43,133 nucleotides of DNA from an uncultured Lachnospiraceae bacterium (GCA_947629565.1 CANREG010000023.1:1-43133); one strand, 5' to 3'. Positions 23,446 to 33,000 are shown, counted from the stretch's first letter. Notes: generated by a model not told the origin, from the letters alone. Made by a program: numbers and translations.

Positions 23446-25137
23446 CTAAATCATCCAGAAATTATCGGTACATACGATCCGCCGATAGGTCTCAAAATGG
23501 GACCATTTATTATGGAACTCCAGACGTTTTTCCTTATCCAGATTCCGGTATTCAAAGAGGAAGTTATCCAAATCCGCCGTCCCTTTAATCCGCAGGGCAA
23601 ATCCTCTTTCGTCCAGTACCGGAAGCCCCATATACTGATATGTGGAAAGTGGTATGATATCCTGCACCTTCCGGTCACGGATTAAAATTACCACATTATC
23701 GTCAATAGCAATAATGTCAAAACAATCCGGATACTTAAAGCTGTCGCCCTCCACGGGAACGCTGTCGCCGACATGATAGGTCTTTCCCTCCGTATTCACC
23801 TTGGACAAAAACGCATTTTGAAGATTGAAATAAAATTCCTCAAAAATGTAACCGCCGGTATGAAGTTCATCCTTTTCAAAATAAGGTTTTTCCTCATCTG
23901 TATCCACACGCTCCACCACGCCGCAGGCAGAGGTCATATGCGTCACCCGGTCAATCAAAATCAATTCCCCTAAGGTCTTATTTTTCTTAAAGGCATCCAC
24001 CACCAGCTTCTCGGAAAATTCCAGCCGGCATACAGCCAGCTCATTTTTCACAATATACTCCGCCTTCAAATGCTCCGCGGTATTGACATCAATCTTATAG
24101 TCAATGCTCTTTATGATACCCGGAAGCTTCTTCGTTCCCAGTTTTACCAGATATTCCTTTCCCACAGTAAGTCTGTCGTCGTCCATCCACAACAGCGTCG
24201 TGGTAATATTCCGGGAGATTGCCAGCTGCCCCTCGTCCGTTAAGACACAGCCGCGGCTGACGTCTACCTCCCTGTCTAACTGAAGCGTAACCGCCTGCCC
24301 TGCAAAAGCCGAAGCGGCCTCCTTATCTCCAACCAAAATTGCTTTTACCGTAGCCGTTTCATTGCTGGGCAGCGTTGTTATGGTCTGCCCAGTATGTATC
24401 TGCCCCGCTTCAATCTGTCCCTGAAATCCCCTAAACTCATGATTTGGGCGGCACACTCGCTGTACCGGCATATAAAATATGGAATCATTCTCATTCTCGG
24501 CAACATCTACAGTTTCCAAATGACTAAGCAGCACAGGACCATGATACCATGGCATATTAGGAGATTTCCGGGTAACATTATCGCCCTCTGTCGCGCTGAC
24601 CGGAATAACCACCACATCATACAGGCCCAGTTGTTCAGAAAGCTCATGAATATCTTTCTCTATGTCCCGGAAGCGCTGCTCGCTGTAATCCACCAAATCC
24701 ATCTTATTGACTGCAAAGACAAAATGCCGGATACCCATCAGATTACAGATTCTGGAATGGCGTCTGGTCTGCACTAACACTCCCTGCTTTGCATCTACCA
24801 TAACCACTGCCAGTTGTGCGAAGGAAGCACCAACTGCCATATTACGGGTATATTCCTCATGCCCCGGCGTATCCGCCACAATAAAGCTTCTATTATCTGT
24901 GGTAAAATAACGGTACGCCACATCGATGGTAATTCCCTGCTCCCGTTCCGCCATCAATCCGTCAAGCAGTAAAGAATAATCGATCTCTCCGCCCCGGGAA
25001 CCCACCTTACTGTCCAGAAGAAGCGCCTCTTTCTGGTCCGCATACAATAATTTGGAATCATACAGAATATGTCCAATCAGAGTAGACTTTCCGTCATCCA
25101 CGCTTCCGCAAGTTATAAATTTTAATAATCCACTCAT
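23446..25137 (-). CDS. cysN: Sulfate adenylyltransferase GTPase subunit CysN with C-terminal extension
   Basis: A 563-residue GTPase subunit of ATP sulfurylase. G motifs: GSVDDGKSTL, DTPGHEEYTRN, NKMDLVD and SATEGDN, followed by two EF-Tu-like beta barrels. CysN of Escherichia coli has about 475 residues; here about 100-130 extra residues follow the third domain (from about EKPYFEKDEL to the end). The extension has no P-loop, so it is not an APS kinase. The start at 25137 lies one base after cysD and fits the conserved MSGLLKFITCGSVDDGKS start. GTP hydrolysis drives APS formation by CysD. Confidence 0.93.
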   Translation of the reverse strand: MSGLLKFITCGSVDDGKSTLIGHILYDSKLLYADQKEALLLDSKVGSRGGEIDYSLLLDGLMAEREQGITIDVAYRYFTTDNRSFIVADTPGHEEYTRNMAVGASFAQLAVVMVDAKQGVLVQTRRHSRICNLMGIRHFVFAVNKMDLVDYSEQRFRDIEKDIHELSEQLGLYDVVVIPVSATEGDNVTRKSPNMPWYHGPVLLSHLETVDVAENENDSIFYMPVQRVCRPNHEFRGFQGQIEAGQIHTGQTITTLPSNETATVKAILVGDKEAASAFAGQAVTLQLDREVDVSRGCVLTDEGQLAISRNITTTLLWMDDDRLTVGKEYLVKLGTKKLPGIIKSIDYKIDVNTAEHLKAEYIVKNELAVCRLEFSEKLVVDAFKKNKTLGELILIDRVTHMTSACGVVERVDTDEEKPYFEKDELHTGGYIFEEFYFNLQNAFLSKVNTEGKTYHVGDSVPVEGDSFKYPDCFDIIAIDDNVVILIRDRKVQDIIPLSTYQYMGLPVLDERGFALRIKGTADLDNFLFEYRNLDKEKRLEFHNKWSHFETYRRIVCTDNFWMI

Positions 25138-25138
25138 C

Positions 25139-26041
25139 TTAGAAATACCCCTCTCTCTTTCTTTTTTCCATGCTGGCCGCTCCGCCGTCCTGGTCAATCA
25201 CGCGGCTGGTTCTCTCCGATTCCACGGAACTTAGGGTTTCTTCTATAATCTCATCTAAGGTTGTCGCCGAAGACTCCACGCCGCCGGAAAGAGGATAACA
25301 GCCAAGCGTCCGGAACCGCACCATTTTCATTTCCGGCTTCTCGCCCGGCTCTAAACGCATACGGTCATCATCTACCATGATAATATTCCCATCCCGGTAA
25401 ACCACTGGTCTTTCCGCCGCAAAATATAACGGCACAATCGGAATATTCTCTCTTTTTATGTACTGCCAGATGTCCTTTTCCGTCCAGTTGGAAATGGGAA
25501 ATACGCGTATGCTTTCGCCCTTGTTGATTTCCGTATTATAGAGTTTCCACATCTCCGGTCTCTGGTTCTTTGGGTCCCATGCATGGGATTCGTTGCGGAA
25601 GGAAAAAATACGCTCCTTCGCCCGGCTTTTCTCCTCGTCTCTGCGTCCTCCGCCAAAGGCGGCAGTAAATCCATATTTGTTCAACGCCTGTTTCAATGCC
25701 TGAGTCTTCATAATATCGGTATAGGAGGCTCCATGGTCAAAGGGGTTGATTCCCTGCTTTACTCCCTCCTCATTAATATACTCTAACATTTCAATTCCTA
25801 ATTCCTTTGCCCTTCTATCCCGAAATTCAATCATTTCCCGGAACTTCCATGTGGTATTCACATGCAGAAACGGGAAAGGCGGTTTTTCCGGATAAAATGC
25901 CTTCATCGCCAAATGCAGCATAACCGAACTGTCTTTTCCAATGGAATACAGCATAACCGGTTTTTCGCACTCTGCTGCAACTTCCCTGATGATGTAGATT
26001 GCTTCCGCTTCCAGTTCATCTAAATGTGTTAACCTGCCCAT
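25139..26041 (-). CDS. cysD: Sulfate adenylyltransferase catalytic subunit CysD
   Basis: A 300-residue PP-loop enzyme: [18 protein letters not shown], the ATP site [32 protein letters not shown] and the [12 protein letters not shown] segment, all typical of CysD. It makes APS from ATP and sulfate with CysN. AGGAGG lies six bases before ATG. No APS kinase is visible in the window, so APS is probably used directly by AprAB. Confidence 0.95.
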   Translation of the reverse strand: MGRLTHLDELEAEAIYIIREVAAECEKPVMLYSIGKDSSVMLHLAMKAFYPEKPPFPFLHVNTTWKFREMIEFRDRRAKELGIEMLEYINEEGVKQGINPFDHGASYTDIMKTQALKQALNKYGFTAAFGGGRRDEEKSRAKERIFSFRNESHAWDPKNQRPEMWKLYNTEINKGESIRVFPISNWTEKDIWQYIKRENIPIVPLYFAAERPVVYRDGNIIMVDDDRMRLEPGEKPEMKMVRFRTLGCYPLSGGVESSATTLDEIIEETLSSVESERTSRVIDQDGGAASMEKRKREGYF

Positions 26042-26079
26042 GTCAATCCTCCTGCTTTCCTATATCTTTTCAATGGCAC

Positions 26080-26114
26080 ATTATATCACCTATTTTCCTA
26101 CTTGTAAAGTATGT
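26080..26114 (-). promoter_or_regulatory. cysDN promoter with TTCCTAC operator
   Basis: Minus strand: -35 TTTACA (26103-26108), a 17-base spacer and -10 TATAAT (26080-26085). CATACTTTACAAGTAGGAAA (26095-26114) overlaps the -35 box and matches the sites at cysK and rrf2-2. Repression by a CymR-like protein in sulfur excess is inferred. Confidence 0.65.
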
Positions 26115-26158
26115 TTATAGAATTGTAATGTCCACAGCACCTATCTGCACATACCTGA

Positions 26159-27448
26159 TTAAGAAAATGCCATTTCCCCTGCAATCCGCTTTACTGCCCC
26201 ACAGGTTCTTTCCAAATCTTCTTCCGTATGGGCGGCAGACACGAACATAGCCTCAAACTGGGAGGGCGCCAGATAGATTCCCTCCTCTAACATGGCGTTA
26301 AAATACCGGGCGTATTTTTCTGTGTCAGAGGACACCGCCGACTGGTAATCCCTTACCGGTTCACCGGTAAAAAATACGCTCATCAGGGAGCCAATCTGAT
26401 TTACCCGGACACTGCTGCCAAAGGACCGGCGGACTGTCTCAGCCAGCCTCTGGGTATAAGCCGCTAACCTGTCGTAAAGACCGTTCTCCTTTTCCTCCTG
26501 TAATATTTTGAGGGTTTCCAAACCTGCCGCTGTGGCAGCCGGATTACCGGAAAGGGTGCCCGCCTGATACACGCTGCCTAAAGGTGCGACTAACTCCATA
26601 ATCTCTTTTCTGCCGCCGTAAGCCGCCATAGGCATACCGCCGCCGATAATCTTTCCAAGGGTGGTCAGGTCCGGCGTCACGCCGTAATATTCCTGGGCGC
26701 CGCCCGTTCCTAACCGAAATCCGGTAATCACCTCGTCAAAAATCAAAAGGGCGTGATACTGATCGGTTATCCGCCTAAGTCCCGGCAAAAAATCCGTTTC
26801 CGGCAGCACCACTCCCATGTTGGCCGCCACCGGCTCCACAATCACCGCTGCAATCTCCTGTCCCTGGCTCTCAAAAAGCGCCTCCACAGACGACAAATCA
26901 TTGTACTCCGCCACCAGCGTATTTTTTGCATAATCCACCGGAACGCCCAGACTGTCCGGCGTCGACTGGGTTAAGGCGCCGGAGCCCGCCTTTACCAGCA
27001 GCCCGTCGGCGTGTCCATGATAGCAGCCCCGAAATTTTATAATTTTATCCCGGCCTGTAAAGCCTCTGGCTATGCGAATGGCACTCATCACCGCCTCAGT
27101 GCCGGAGTTTACCAGACGCAGCATTTCCATAGACGGCATCAGCTTTTGCACCAGCTCCGCCAAAAGATACTCCCGCTCTGTGGGCGCGCCGAAGGTAAGA
27201 CCTGCTTCGCACGCCTTCTGCACTGCGGCGACCACCCTTTCTTTTGCATGTCCCAAAATCGCCGGTCCCCAGGAGCAGACATAATCAATGTATTCCCTAC
27301 CATCCACATCCGTTATCTTTGAACCCTTTGCCCGCTTAATGAACAGCGGATTTCTGCCTACCGCCTGAAAGGCCCTGACGGGACTGTTGACTCCGCCGGG
27401 CATATATTTTTTAGACTGTTCAAATAAGTAATCTGACTGTTTTCCCAT
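26159..27448 (-). CDS. hemL: Glutamate-1-semialdehyde 2,1-aminomutase
   Basis: A 429-residue PLP enzyme with MPGGVNSPVRAFQAVG, VNSGTEAVMSAIRIARG, KFRGCYHGHADGLLVKAGSG, FDEVITGFRLG and the PLP lysine in LGKIIGGGMPMAAYGG, all HemL marks. It converts glutamate-1-semialdehyde to 5-aminolevulinate. AAGGAGA precedes ATG. It is the last gene of the tetrapyrrole cluster and works after HemA in the C5 route. Confidence 0.95.
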   Translation of the reverse strand: MGKQSDYLFEQSKKYMPGGVNSPVRAFQAVGRNPLFIKRAKGSKITDVDGREYIDYVCSWGPAILGHAKERVVAAVQKACEAGLTFGAPTEREYLLAELVQKLMPSMEMLRLVNSGTEAVMSAIRIARGFTGRDKIIKFRGCYHGHADGLLVKAGSGALTQSTPDSLGVPVDYAKNTLVAEYNDLSSVEALFESQGQEIAAVIVEPVAANMGVVLPETDFLPGLRRITDQYHALLIFDEVITGFRLGTGGAQEYYGVTPDLTTLGKIIGGGMPMAAYGGRKEIMELVAPLGSVYQAGTLSGNPAATAAGLETLKILQEEKENGLYDRLAAYTQRLAETVRRSFGSSVRVNQIGSLMSVFFTGEPVRDYQSAVSSDTEKYARYFNAMLEEGIYLAPSQFEAMFVSAAHTEEDLERTCGAVKRIAGEMAFS

Positions 27449-27578
27449 TCCGTTCTCCTTATGCGTTCCTTTTTATATCACACATTTTCGCACACATTCC
27501 TCTCTATTCCTGCATATCTCTCTCTTTGCAAATCCCTTCACACATTCTCCCTGTGCGCGTTCCCTGTACATTCTTTCA

Positions 27579-28547
27579 TTACTCTTCCTGAGAGAGCCAG
27601 CCTGCCACATCGAGGGCATGATAGGTAATAATTATCTTCGCCCCGGCCCGCTTCATGGCGGTTAAGTTTTCCAGCACAATCCGCCTTTCGTCAATCCAGC
27701 CGTTTTGCGCAGCCGCCTTAACCATGGAATATTCCCCGCTGACATTATATACGGCAATGGGATAGTTGGTCGCCAGCGACGCCGCCTTGACCACATCCAG
27801 GTAAGCTAACGCCGGTTTTATCATAATGATATCCGCCCCTTCTGCAATATCATTTTCACACTCCCTTATGGCTTCCCTGCCGTTGGCCGGGTCCATCTGA
27901 TAGGTGCGCCGGTCACCAAAGGCCGGAGTGGAATGGGCCGCATCCCGGAACGGCGAGTAGTAACCGGAGGCAAACTTGGCGCTGTAAGCCATAATCAGGG
28001 TATTGATAAACCCTGCCTCATCCAAGGCTTTCCGGATATATTCCACCCTGCCGTCCATCATGTCGGAGGGGGCAATGACATCCGCCCCTGCCTTCGCCAG
28101 ACTGACAGACGCCTTTGCCAGCAGCTCCAGCGTCTCGTCATTTAAAATTTCTCCCTCATGCACCAGACCGCAGTGTCCATGGGAGGTGTATTCGCAAAGG
28201 CACACATCCGCAATTACCAAAAGTTCCGGAAAGGTTTTTTTGATATGCCGGATTGCCTGCTGGGTAACGCCTTCATCCCGGTAAGCCTCGCTGCCCACTT
28301 CATCTTTATGCTTTGGAATCCCAAAGAGCAGGACCGCCGGAACGCCCGCCGCTCTTACCCGTTCTAATTCCTCGTCAATCCGGTCAATGGACCACTGAAA
28401 AATTCCCGGCATGGAGTCCACAGGATTTTTTATCTGCTCCCCCTCCGCCACAAAAATCGGATATACCAGCTCCTCTTTCCTCAGTGTGGTTTCCCGAACC
28501 ATATTCCTTACTGTCTCCTTCATCCGCAGCCGACGCATACGAACCAT
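27579..28547 (-). CDS. hemB: Porphobilinogen synthase (ALA dehydratase)
   Basis: A 322-residue enzyme with RMRRLRMKETVRNMVRE, the zinc-binding cysteines in CLCEYTSHGHCG, YSAKFASGYYSPFRDAA and the Schiff-base lysine in IIMIKPALAYLDVV. It condenses two 5-aminolevulinates to porphobilinogen. AGAGGG precedes ATG. The three zinc cysteines mark it as the zinc-dependent type. The 130-base gap to hemL shows only T/C-rich sequence and no gene. Confidence 0.95.
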   Translation of the reverse strand: MVRMRRLRMKETVRNMVRETTLRKEELVYPIFVAEGEQIKNPVDSMPGIFQWSIDRIDEELERVRAAGVPAVLLFGIPKHKDEVGSEAYRDEGVTQQAIRHIKKTFPELLVIADVCLCEYTSHGHCGLVHEGEILNDETLELLAKASVSLAKAGADVIAPSDMMDGRVEYIRKALDEAGFINTLIMAYSAKFASGYYSPFRDAAHSTPAFGDRRTYQMDPANGREAIRECENDIAEGADIIMIKPALAYLDVVKAASLATNYPIAVYNVSGEYSMVKAAAQNGWIDERRIVLENLTAMKRAGAKIIITYHALDVAGWLSQEE

Positions 28548-28591
28548 ACAATCATCCCTCTTTCTCTATATTTCTTATCCCAAACCGGCAA

Positions 28592-30082
28592 TCAATCGGC
28601 AGCAGATCGCTCTAAGTCCTCCCTGACTGCCTGAATCAGTCCTGCACTGTCGCTGACTGCCGCCACAAGCTGGGCTTCCCCATATTCCGCCTTAAGCTGT
28701 TTTCTTGTGGCATTGCCGATGCAGACTAACTTCGTCCTGTCCGGAACCGAAAGCCTTTTTTTCCTTAATTCTGCAAAAAACGCAGTTACCCCTGACGCGC
28801 TGGCAAAGACCAGATAATCCATCTCTCCTAAATGGTCCGCCTGCTCCCTCAGGGCTCCCGCCACATCATAAACCGGAATATCACAACAGTCAATCCCTTT
28901 TTCCCTAAACGTTTCGTTAAGCTCCGCACTGCCCTTGAGGGCTCTCGGCAAAAGCACCCGTTCTCCCGGCTGGGCTTTTTTTGCAAACTCCCTTGCAAAT
29001 ACCGGCACCTGATACCGGGAAGGCATGAAATCCGCCTTTATGCCATACTCACGCAGCCTGGCAGCCGTACCGCTTCCAAGGACGGCAAACCGGATCCCGC
29101 CAAGACGGCGGATATCCATATCCTGCCGCTCCATTTCCTGAAAAAACAGCTCCACCCCGTTGGGGCTGGTAAAGGCTATCCAATGATAATCGTCAAGCCG
29201 CCGCAGCTCCTCGCAAAGCCGGGTTATCTGCTCCGTTTTTTGTATCTGCATCTCACAGAGAAGAACCGGACTTACGGATAACTCCTCAAAACCGGACTTC
29301 AGTTTATGCCATAACTGCCTTGTGGCGATGATACCGACCTTTGGCGGCGGCACGGCAAAGCAGCGAAGGTCGTATGCCGCCGTCTCTCCGATGACAATAA
29401 TGGCAGGACTAATTAAACCCTCCCGCCTCACCTTCTCTGCAATTTCATAAAGCCTTCCCCGCGCCGAGCGCTGAAAAGGCGTTGTGCCTTCACAAATCAC
29501 TGCCGCCGGGGTATCCGGCGACTTGCCTGCCGCCATTAGGCTTTCCGCAATTTGTTCAAGATTGGATAAGCCCATTAAAAACACAAGGGTTCCCTCTAGC
29601 GCAGCTAATACCCGGTAATCATATGCCGGCGGTAAGCCCTCCGCCCCATGTCCGGTAAACACATGAAAACTCTGGCTGCCGCCCCGGTGCGTCACCGGGA
29701 TTCCCGCCCACTCCGGCACCGCCACGCCGGAGGTAACACCGGGAATGACTGCATAGGGGATATGGTTCTCCCGCAAGGCCGCAATCTCCTCTCCTCCTCT
29801 GCCAAATACAAAAGGGTCACCACCCTTTAACCGGACAACCATATCTTTTTCCTTTGCGCAGCAAACCAGCAGTTCATTGATTTCCTCCTGCTTCTTGGCG
29901 TGCTTTCCTGCGCGCTTCCCCACATAGATTTTCTCACAGTCCGGCTTTACATAGGATAACAGCTCCTCCCCTGCCAGCCGGTCATAAATTACGGCGTCGC
30001 ACTGTTTCAATTTTTCCAGTCCGTCCACCGTAATCAGGCCCGCCGCTCCCGGTCCTGCCCCTACCAGATATACCATACCCAT
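28592..30082 (-). CDS. cobA-hemD: Uroporphyrinogen-III methyltransferase / uroporphyrinogen-III synthase fusion
   Basis: A 496-residue fusion. Residues 1-245 are an SAM-dependent uroporphyrinogen-III C-methyltransferase (VYLVGAGPGAAGLITVDGL, RLKGGDPFVFGRGGEE, PYAVIPGVTSGVAVP). Residues about 250-496 are a HemD-type uroporphyrinogen-III synthase (VGIIATRQL, DYHWIAFTSPNGVELFF, DYLVFASASGVTAFF). It closes hydroxymethylbilane to uroporphyrinogen III and methylates it twice to precorrin-2. Such fusions are common in Firmicutes. No hemE is visible, so flow is directed to siroheme or corrinoids. Confidence 0.94.
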   Translation of the reverse strand: MGMVYLVGAGPGAAGLITVDGLEKLKQCDAVIYDRLAGEELLSYVKPDCEKIYVGKRAGKHAKKQEEINELLVCCAKEKDMVVRLKGGDPFVFGRGGEEIAALRENHIPYAVIPGVTSGVAVPEWAGIPVTHRGGSQSFHVFTGHGAEGLPPAYDYRVLAALEGTLVFLMGLSNLEQIAESLMAAGKSPDTPAAVICEGTTPFQRSARGRLYEIAEKVRREGLISPAIIVIGETAAYDLRCFAVPPPKVGIIATRQLWHKLKSGFEELSVSPVLLCEMQIQKTEQITRLCEELRRLDDYHWIAFTSPNGVELFFQEMERQDMDIRRLGGIRFAVLGSGTAARLREYGIKADFMPSRYQVPVFAREFAKKAQPGERVLLPRALKGSAELNETFREKGIDCCDIPVYDVAGALREQADHLGEMDYLVFASASGVTAFFAELRKKRLSVPDRTKLVCIGNATRKQLKAEYGEAQLVAAVSDSAGLIQAVREDLERSAAD

Positions 30083-30124
30083 AGCATTTCCTCTTTCCTG
30101 TCCATCGTAATGTATTTCCCAACG

Positions 30125-31003
30125 CTAAAGCAGGTCTTTTATCTGCTGCGCCAGCTCCAGCCGCTTTTCCACAGGAATTGTCCCCTGCCTTCTGACAAGC
30201 CGCCCCTCCTGCTCCCGCATCGCATAATATGTCATCTGCTCTTTTTTAACCACAGTTAATATTCCCACAGCCTCATGACAGCCTGCATCGAAAGCCCTTA
30301 ACACACTGCGTTCCGCCTCTAACTCCATATACGCCTTTGGGTCACTGATTGTCCGCACCATATCCGATACCGGATCCCCGGCTCTCCCCTCTATGGCTAT
30401 AATCCCCTGGCCGCCGGAGGGGACCATTTCCTCAAAGGAAAAATACCGGTAAGACAAGTCCGGTTCGGACAAAAGACCTAACCGCTGTAATCCTGCCGCC
30501 GCCAAAACCACGCCGTCACATTCCCCTTTTCTCACCTTGTCAAGCCGGGTGGGCACATTGCCCCGGATAGACTTACACTCCACCTCCGGATATATCCGGT
30601 TAAGCTGCATCTGCCGCCTTAAGCTGCCTGTGCCGACCACCATGCCTTTTCCCGGCGGCGTGCCGTCCCGCCTTGTCACTAACACATCTCTGGCGTCCGC
30701 CCGGCCCGTCACTCCGGCGATAACCATTCCCGGCGCAAGCTCCGTGGGCATATCCTTGGCGCTGTGTACCGCCAGGTCAATGCTTCCCTGCTGCAACGCC
30801 TCCTCAAGGGCTGTGACAAACACGCCCTTTCCCCCGAAATCCGCTAACGGCTTATTGAGCTGCTCATCTCCCCGGGTGCGCAGTATCACCTTTTCCCATA
30901 TCACATCCGGAAACCTTTTCTGCATTGCGGCAATGACCTGCTCTGTCTGAGCCACCGCCAGCAAGCTTCCCCTTGTTCCGATTCTGACAACTTTTTTCTC
31001 CAT
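30125..31003 (-). CDS. hemC: Hydroxymethylbilane synthase (porphobilinogen deaminase)
   Basis: A 292-residue enzyme: RIGTRGSLLAVAQTEQV, catalytic Asp in LAVHSAKDMPTEL, TGSLRRQMQLNRIYP and the dipyrromethane cofactor Cys in FDAGCHEAVGI. It polymerises four porphobilinogens. The start at 31003 (MEKKVVRIG) is the family start with GGTGG eight bases upstream; an in-frame TTG at 31021 is less likely. A set of 59-bp repeats fills the space upstream. Confidence 0.94.
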   Translation of the reverse strand: MEKKVVRIGTRGSLLAVAQTEQVIAAMQKRFPDVIWEKVILRTRGDEQLNKPLADFGGKGVFVTALEEALQQGSIDLAVHSAKDMPTELAPGMVIAGVTGRADARDVLVTRRDGTPPGKGMVVGTGSLRRQMQLNRIYPEVECKSIRGNVPTRLDKVRKGECDGVVLAAAGLQRLGLLSEPDLSYRYFSFEEMVPSGGQGIIAIEGRAGDPVSDMVRTISDPKAYMELEAERSVLRAFDAGCHEAVGILTVVKKEQMTYYAMREQEGRLVRRQGTIPVEKRLELAQQIKDLL

Positions 31004-31027
31004 TATCTTATCCACCCGCAAATCTCT

Positions 31028-31205
31028 GCTATCTTCCTATACCGGCCATCTTCCATACTCCCCGGCGTTATCCAGCCGCAGCCCTTACTATCTTCCTATA
31101 CCGGCCGTCTTCCATACCTCACCGGCATTGTCCACCGCAGTCCCTACTATCTTCCTACACCGGCCGTCTTCCATACTTCCCTCAGCATTATCCAGCCGCA
31201 GCCGT
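31028..31205. repeat. Three tandem copies of a 59-bp repeat
   Basis: Plus strand ATCTTCCTATACCGGCC recurs at 31031, 31090 and 31149 (third copy with TACAC for TATAC), a period of 59 bases. Each copy continues with TCTTCCATAC, a variable CCCC/TCAC part and GC(A/G)TT(A/G)TCCA-CCGCAG. The array fills nearly the whole gap between the sirC stop and the hemC start. The copies differ at several positions, so the duplication is not very recent. Confidence 0.85.
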
Positions 31206-31820
31206 CTACTCCAAATAAGTCTCAAGATATGCGCGCACCATATCCTCCGGCAGTTCCCCGTCATGGCTGTCCGCATAGCGCAGCAGCGTTTCAAAAAGCG
31301 CCTTCCTGTTCTTTGCTGACGGGACCCGTTCAAGAATCTCCTCCCGGTACCGGGACAGACCGGCAACCATCTTACCATAATATTCCGGTATGTACTCCTT
31401 AAGCCTCTTTTTCACATACGCTGCCGCTGCCGGACTGCTGCCGCCTGTGGAGACGGCAACCAGTAAATCCTCATTCTGAATCAGGGCGGGAAAAATGAAA
31501 GAGCACGCCTCCTTATCATCTACCGCGTTTACCGGAATGTTTTCTTCATGGCAGAGTCTTGCAATGCGCCGGTTTAATTCCGGATTATCCGTAGCTGCCA
31601 CCACAAAATCCATTCCTTCGATATCCGTATCCACGAACTGCCGCCGACAGCAGGTTACGCCTGCAAACTCCTGCAATTCCGGACAGATTGTCTCTGCAAT
31701 AATTAAAATGTCTACGCCGAACCCCGCCAGAACAGACACCTTTTGAAAAGCAATCCGGCCTCCTCCGGCCACAAGGCATTTCTTATCTTCAATGTCAACC
31801 ATAAATGGAAAATACGCCAT
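31206..31820 (-). CDS. sirC: Precorrin-2 dehydrogenase / sirohydrochlorin ferrochelatase
   Basis: A 204-residue protein: YFPFMVDIEDKKCLVAGGGRIAFQKV (NAD-binding GGG), VAATDNPELNRRIARLC, VNAVDDKEACSFIFPAL and VSTGGSSPAAAAYVKKRL. This is the Met8/SirC family that oxidises precorrin-2 to sirohydrochlorin and can insert iron. With cobA-hemD it completes siroheme synthesis for the sulfite reductase. It overlaps the end of hemA by 26 bases; AGGAG precedes ATG. Confidence 0.92.
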   Translation of the reverse strand: MAYFPFMVDIEDKKCLVAGGGRIAFQKVSVLAGFGVDILIIAETICPELQEFAGVTCCRRQFVDTDIEGMDFVVAATDNPELNRRIARLCHEENIPVNAVDDKEACSFIFPALIQNEDLLVAVSTGGSSPAAAAYVKKRLKEYIPEYYGKMVAGLSRYREEILERVPSAKNRKALFETLLRYADSHDGELPEDMVRAYLETYLE

Positions 31821-33000
31821 CTCTTTCTCCTATATCCCCTGCAAATCCTTCCTGCTCGCAAATCCGCTCAAAAACCTTGATAAGCTGTTCACTGTCCAGC
31901 ACTTCCCGCAGATAATAAATCATTTTCTGAAACCAGGGTTCTTCAAAGCGGTCCGCCATTTTCTGCTGGAAATCCCGCAGGTAAAGTTTTTTCATTATCT
32001 CCTCTAAACATTCATTCAAAATCCCTTCTACCTTTTCCATCTCTCCTAACTTAACCGCATTATTCTCCACGGACAGCGTCTTAAAATGGTCGATATCTAG
32101 GAGGGTGACGCCCTCGGCATATTTCAGGTTCCTGTCAATATCCCTGGGTACGCCCAAATCCACTAAAAGACAGGGCTCTCCCTTCGCCGCCTCCACAAAC
32201 GCCTCTCTGGTCAGCGTATAATGGGGACTGGCTGTTACGCTCACTACTGCCTTTACCATTGGCACCGCCTCATAGCGATTTTCAAAGTCCACCCATTCCG
32301 GGCCTCCCTCCTTGACAAAAAACAGTCCTTCCTCCTTATGCCGCCTGCGGCTGGTTCCCACAACCGCTATCCCCTTTGCCAGCAAATCCTTGACGACAAT
32401 GGAGCCCATTTTTCCGGTGGCGCCGATTACCAGTACTTTTCCGGGCGTATCCGCCTGCCCGTCTCCGGCGGCCTGCTCCCTTAAATATTCCTCCACCGCA
32501 TTCGCCGTCAGGGTGCCAATGGAAACCGGCGTATTAGACAGCTTAGTCTCAGACTTAGACAGCTTCGCGCAATTAAAGGCCCCCTGAAAAATGATATTCA
32601 TCTCTCCATTGGTAAACCCGGTTCTGTCCGCATTTAAATACGCCTCTTTTACCTGATGTAAAATCTCATCCTCTCCTAACACCATGGAATCCAATCCACA
32701 TACCACCCGGAACAGATGCCGGACCGCCTGCTTTCCCTGATAATGCAGGCAGTAATTCTTAATCTCCTCCCCGGAAATCCCCTTCCAGTCCGACAGAGCC
32801 TCCTCCATTTCCTCTATGATACAGGAAATCCCGGTAAAATAAAACTCGCTCCGGTTGCAGGTAGATACAATCACGCCTCCGGTAATTTTCCCCTTCTTGA
32901 CAAGTCCTGCCAGAAATGCAGTCTGCTCCTCCGGTGTAAATGCAAAACGCTGCCGTATCTCCAATGGTGTTTTCTTATAGCTTACACTGATGCAAAACAT
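31795..33000 (-). CDS. hemA: Glutamyl-tRNA reductase
   Basis: A 401-residue enzyme: FCISVSYKKTPLEIRQRFAF, the catalytic cysteine in VSTCNRSEFYF, GLDSMVLGEDEILHQVKEAY, GATGKMGSIVVKDLLAKG (NADPH-binding) and a C-terminal dimerisation part. It reduces glutamyl-tRNA to glutamate-1-semialdehyde, the first step of the C5 pathway. GGGGAGA precedes ATG. It begins 15 bases after the LysR gene, so the regulator and the hem genes are probably one transcript. Confidence 0.93.
   Translation of the reverse strand: MFCISVSYKKTPLEIRQRFAFTPEEQTAFLAGLVKKGKITGGVIVSTCNRSEFYFTGISCIIEEMEEALSDWKGISGEEIKNYCLHYQGKQAVRHLFRVVCGLDSMVLGEDEILHQVKEAYLNADRTGFTNGEMNIIFQGAFNCAKLSKSETKLSNTPVSIGTLTANAVEEYLREQAAGDGQADTPGKVLVIGATGKMGSIVVKDLLAKGIAVVGTSRRRHKEEGLFFVKEGGPEWVDFENRYEAVPMVKAVVSVTASPHYTLTREAFVEAAKGEPCLLVDLGVPRDIDRNLKYAEGVTLLDIDHFKTLSVENNAVKLGEMEKVEGILNECLEEIMKKLYLRDFQQKMADRFEEPWFQKMIYYLREVLDSEQLIKVFERICEQEGFAGDIGERDGVFSIYG

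Noticed and set aside
27449-27578. The 130-base gap between hemB and hemL as a riboswitch site
   Set aside because: It is T/C-rich on the plus strand with no stable conserved structure that I can see.
31028-31205. 59-bp repeat array as a possible CRISPR
   Set aside because: The copies are contiguous with no unique spacers, and no cas genes are near.
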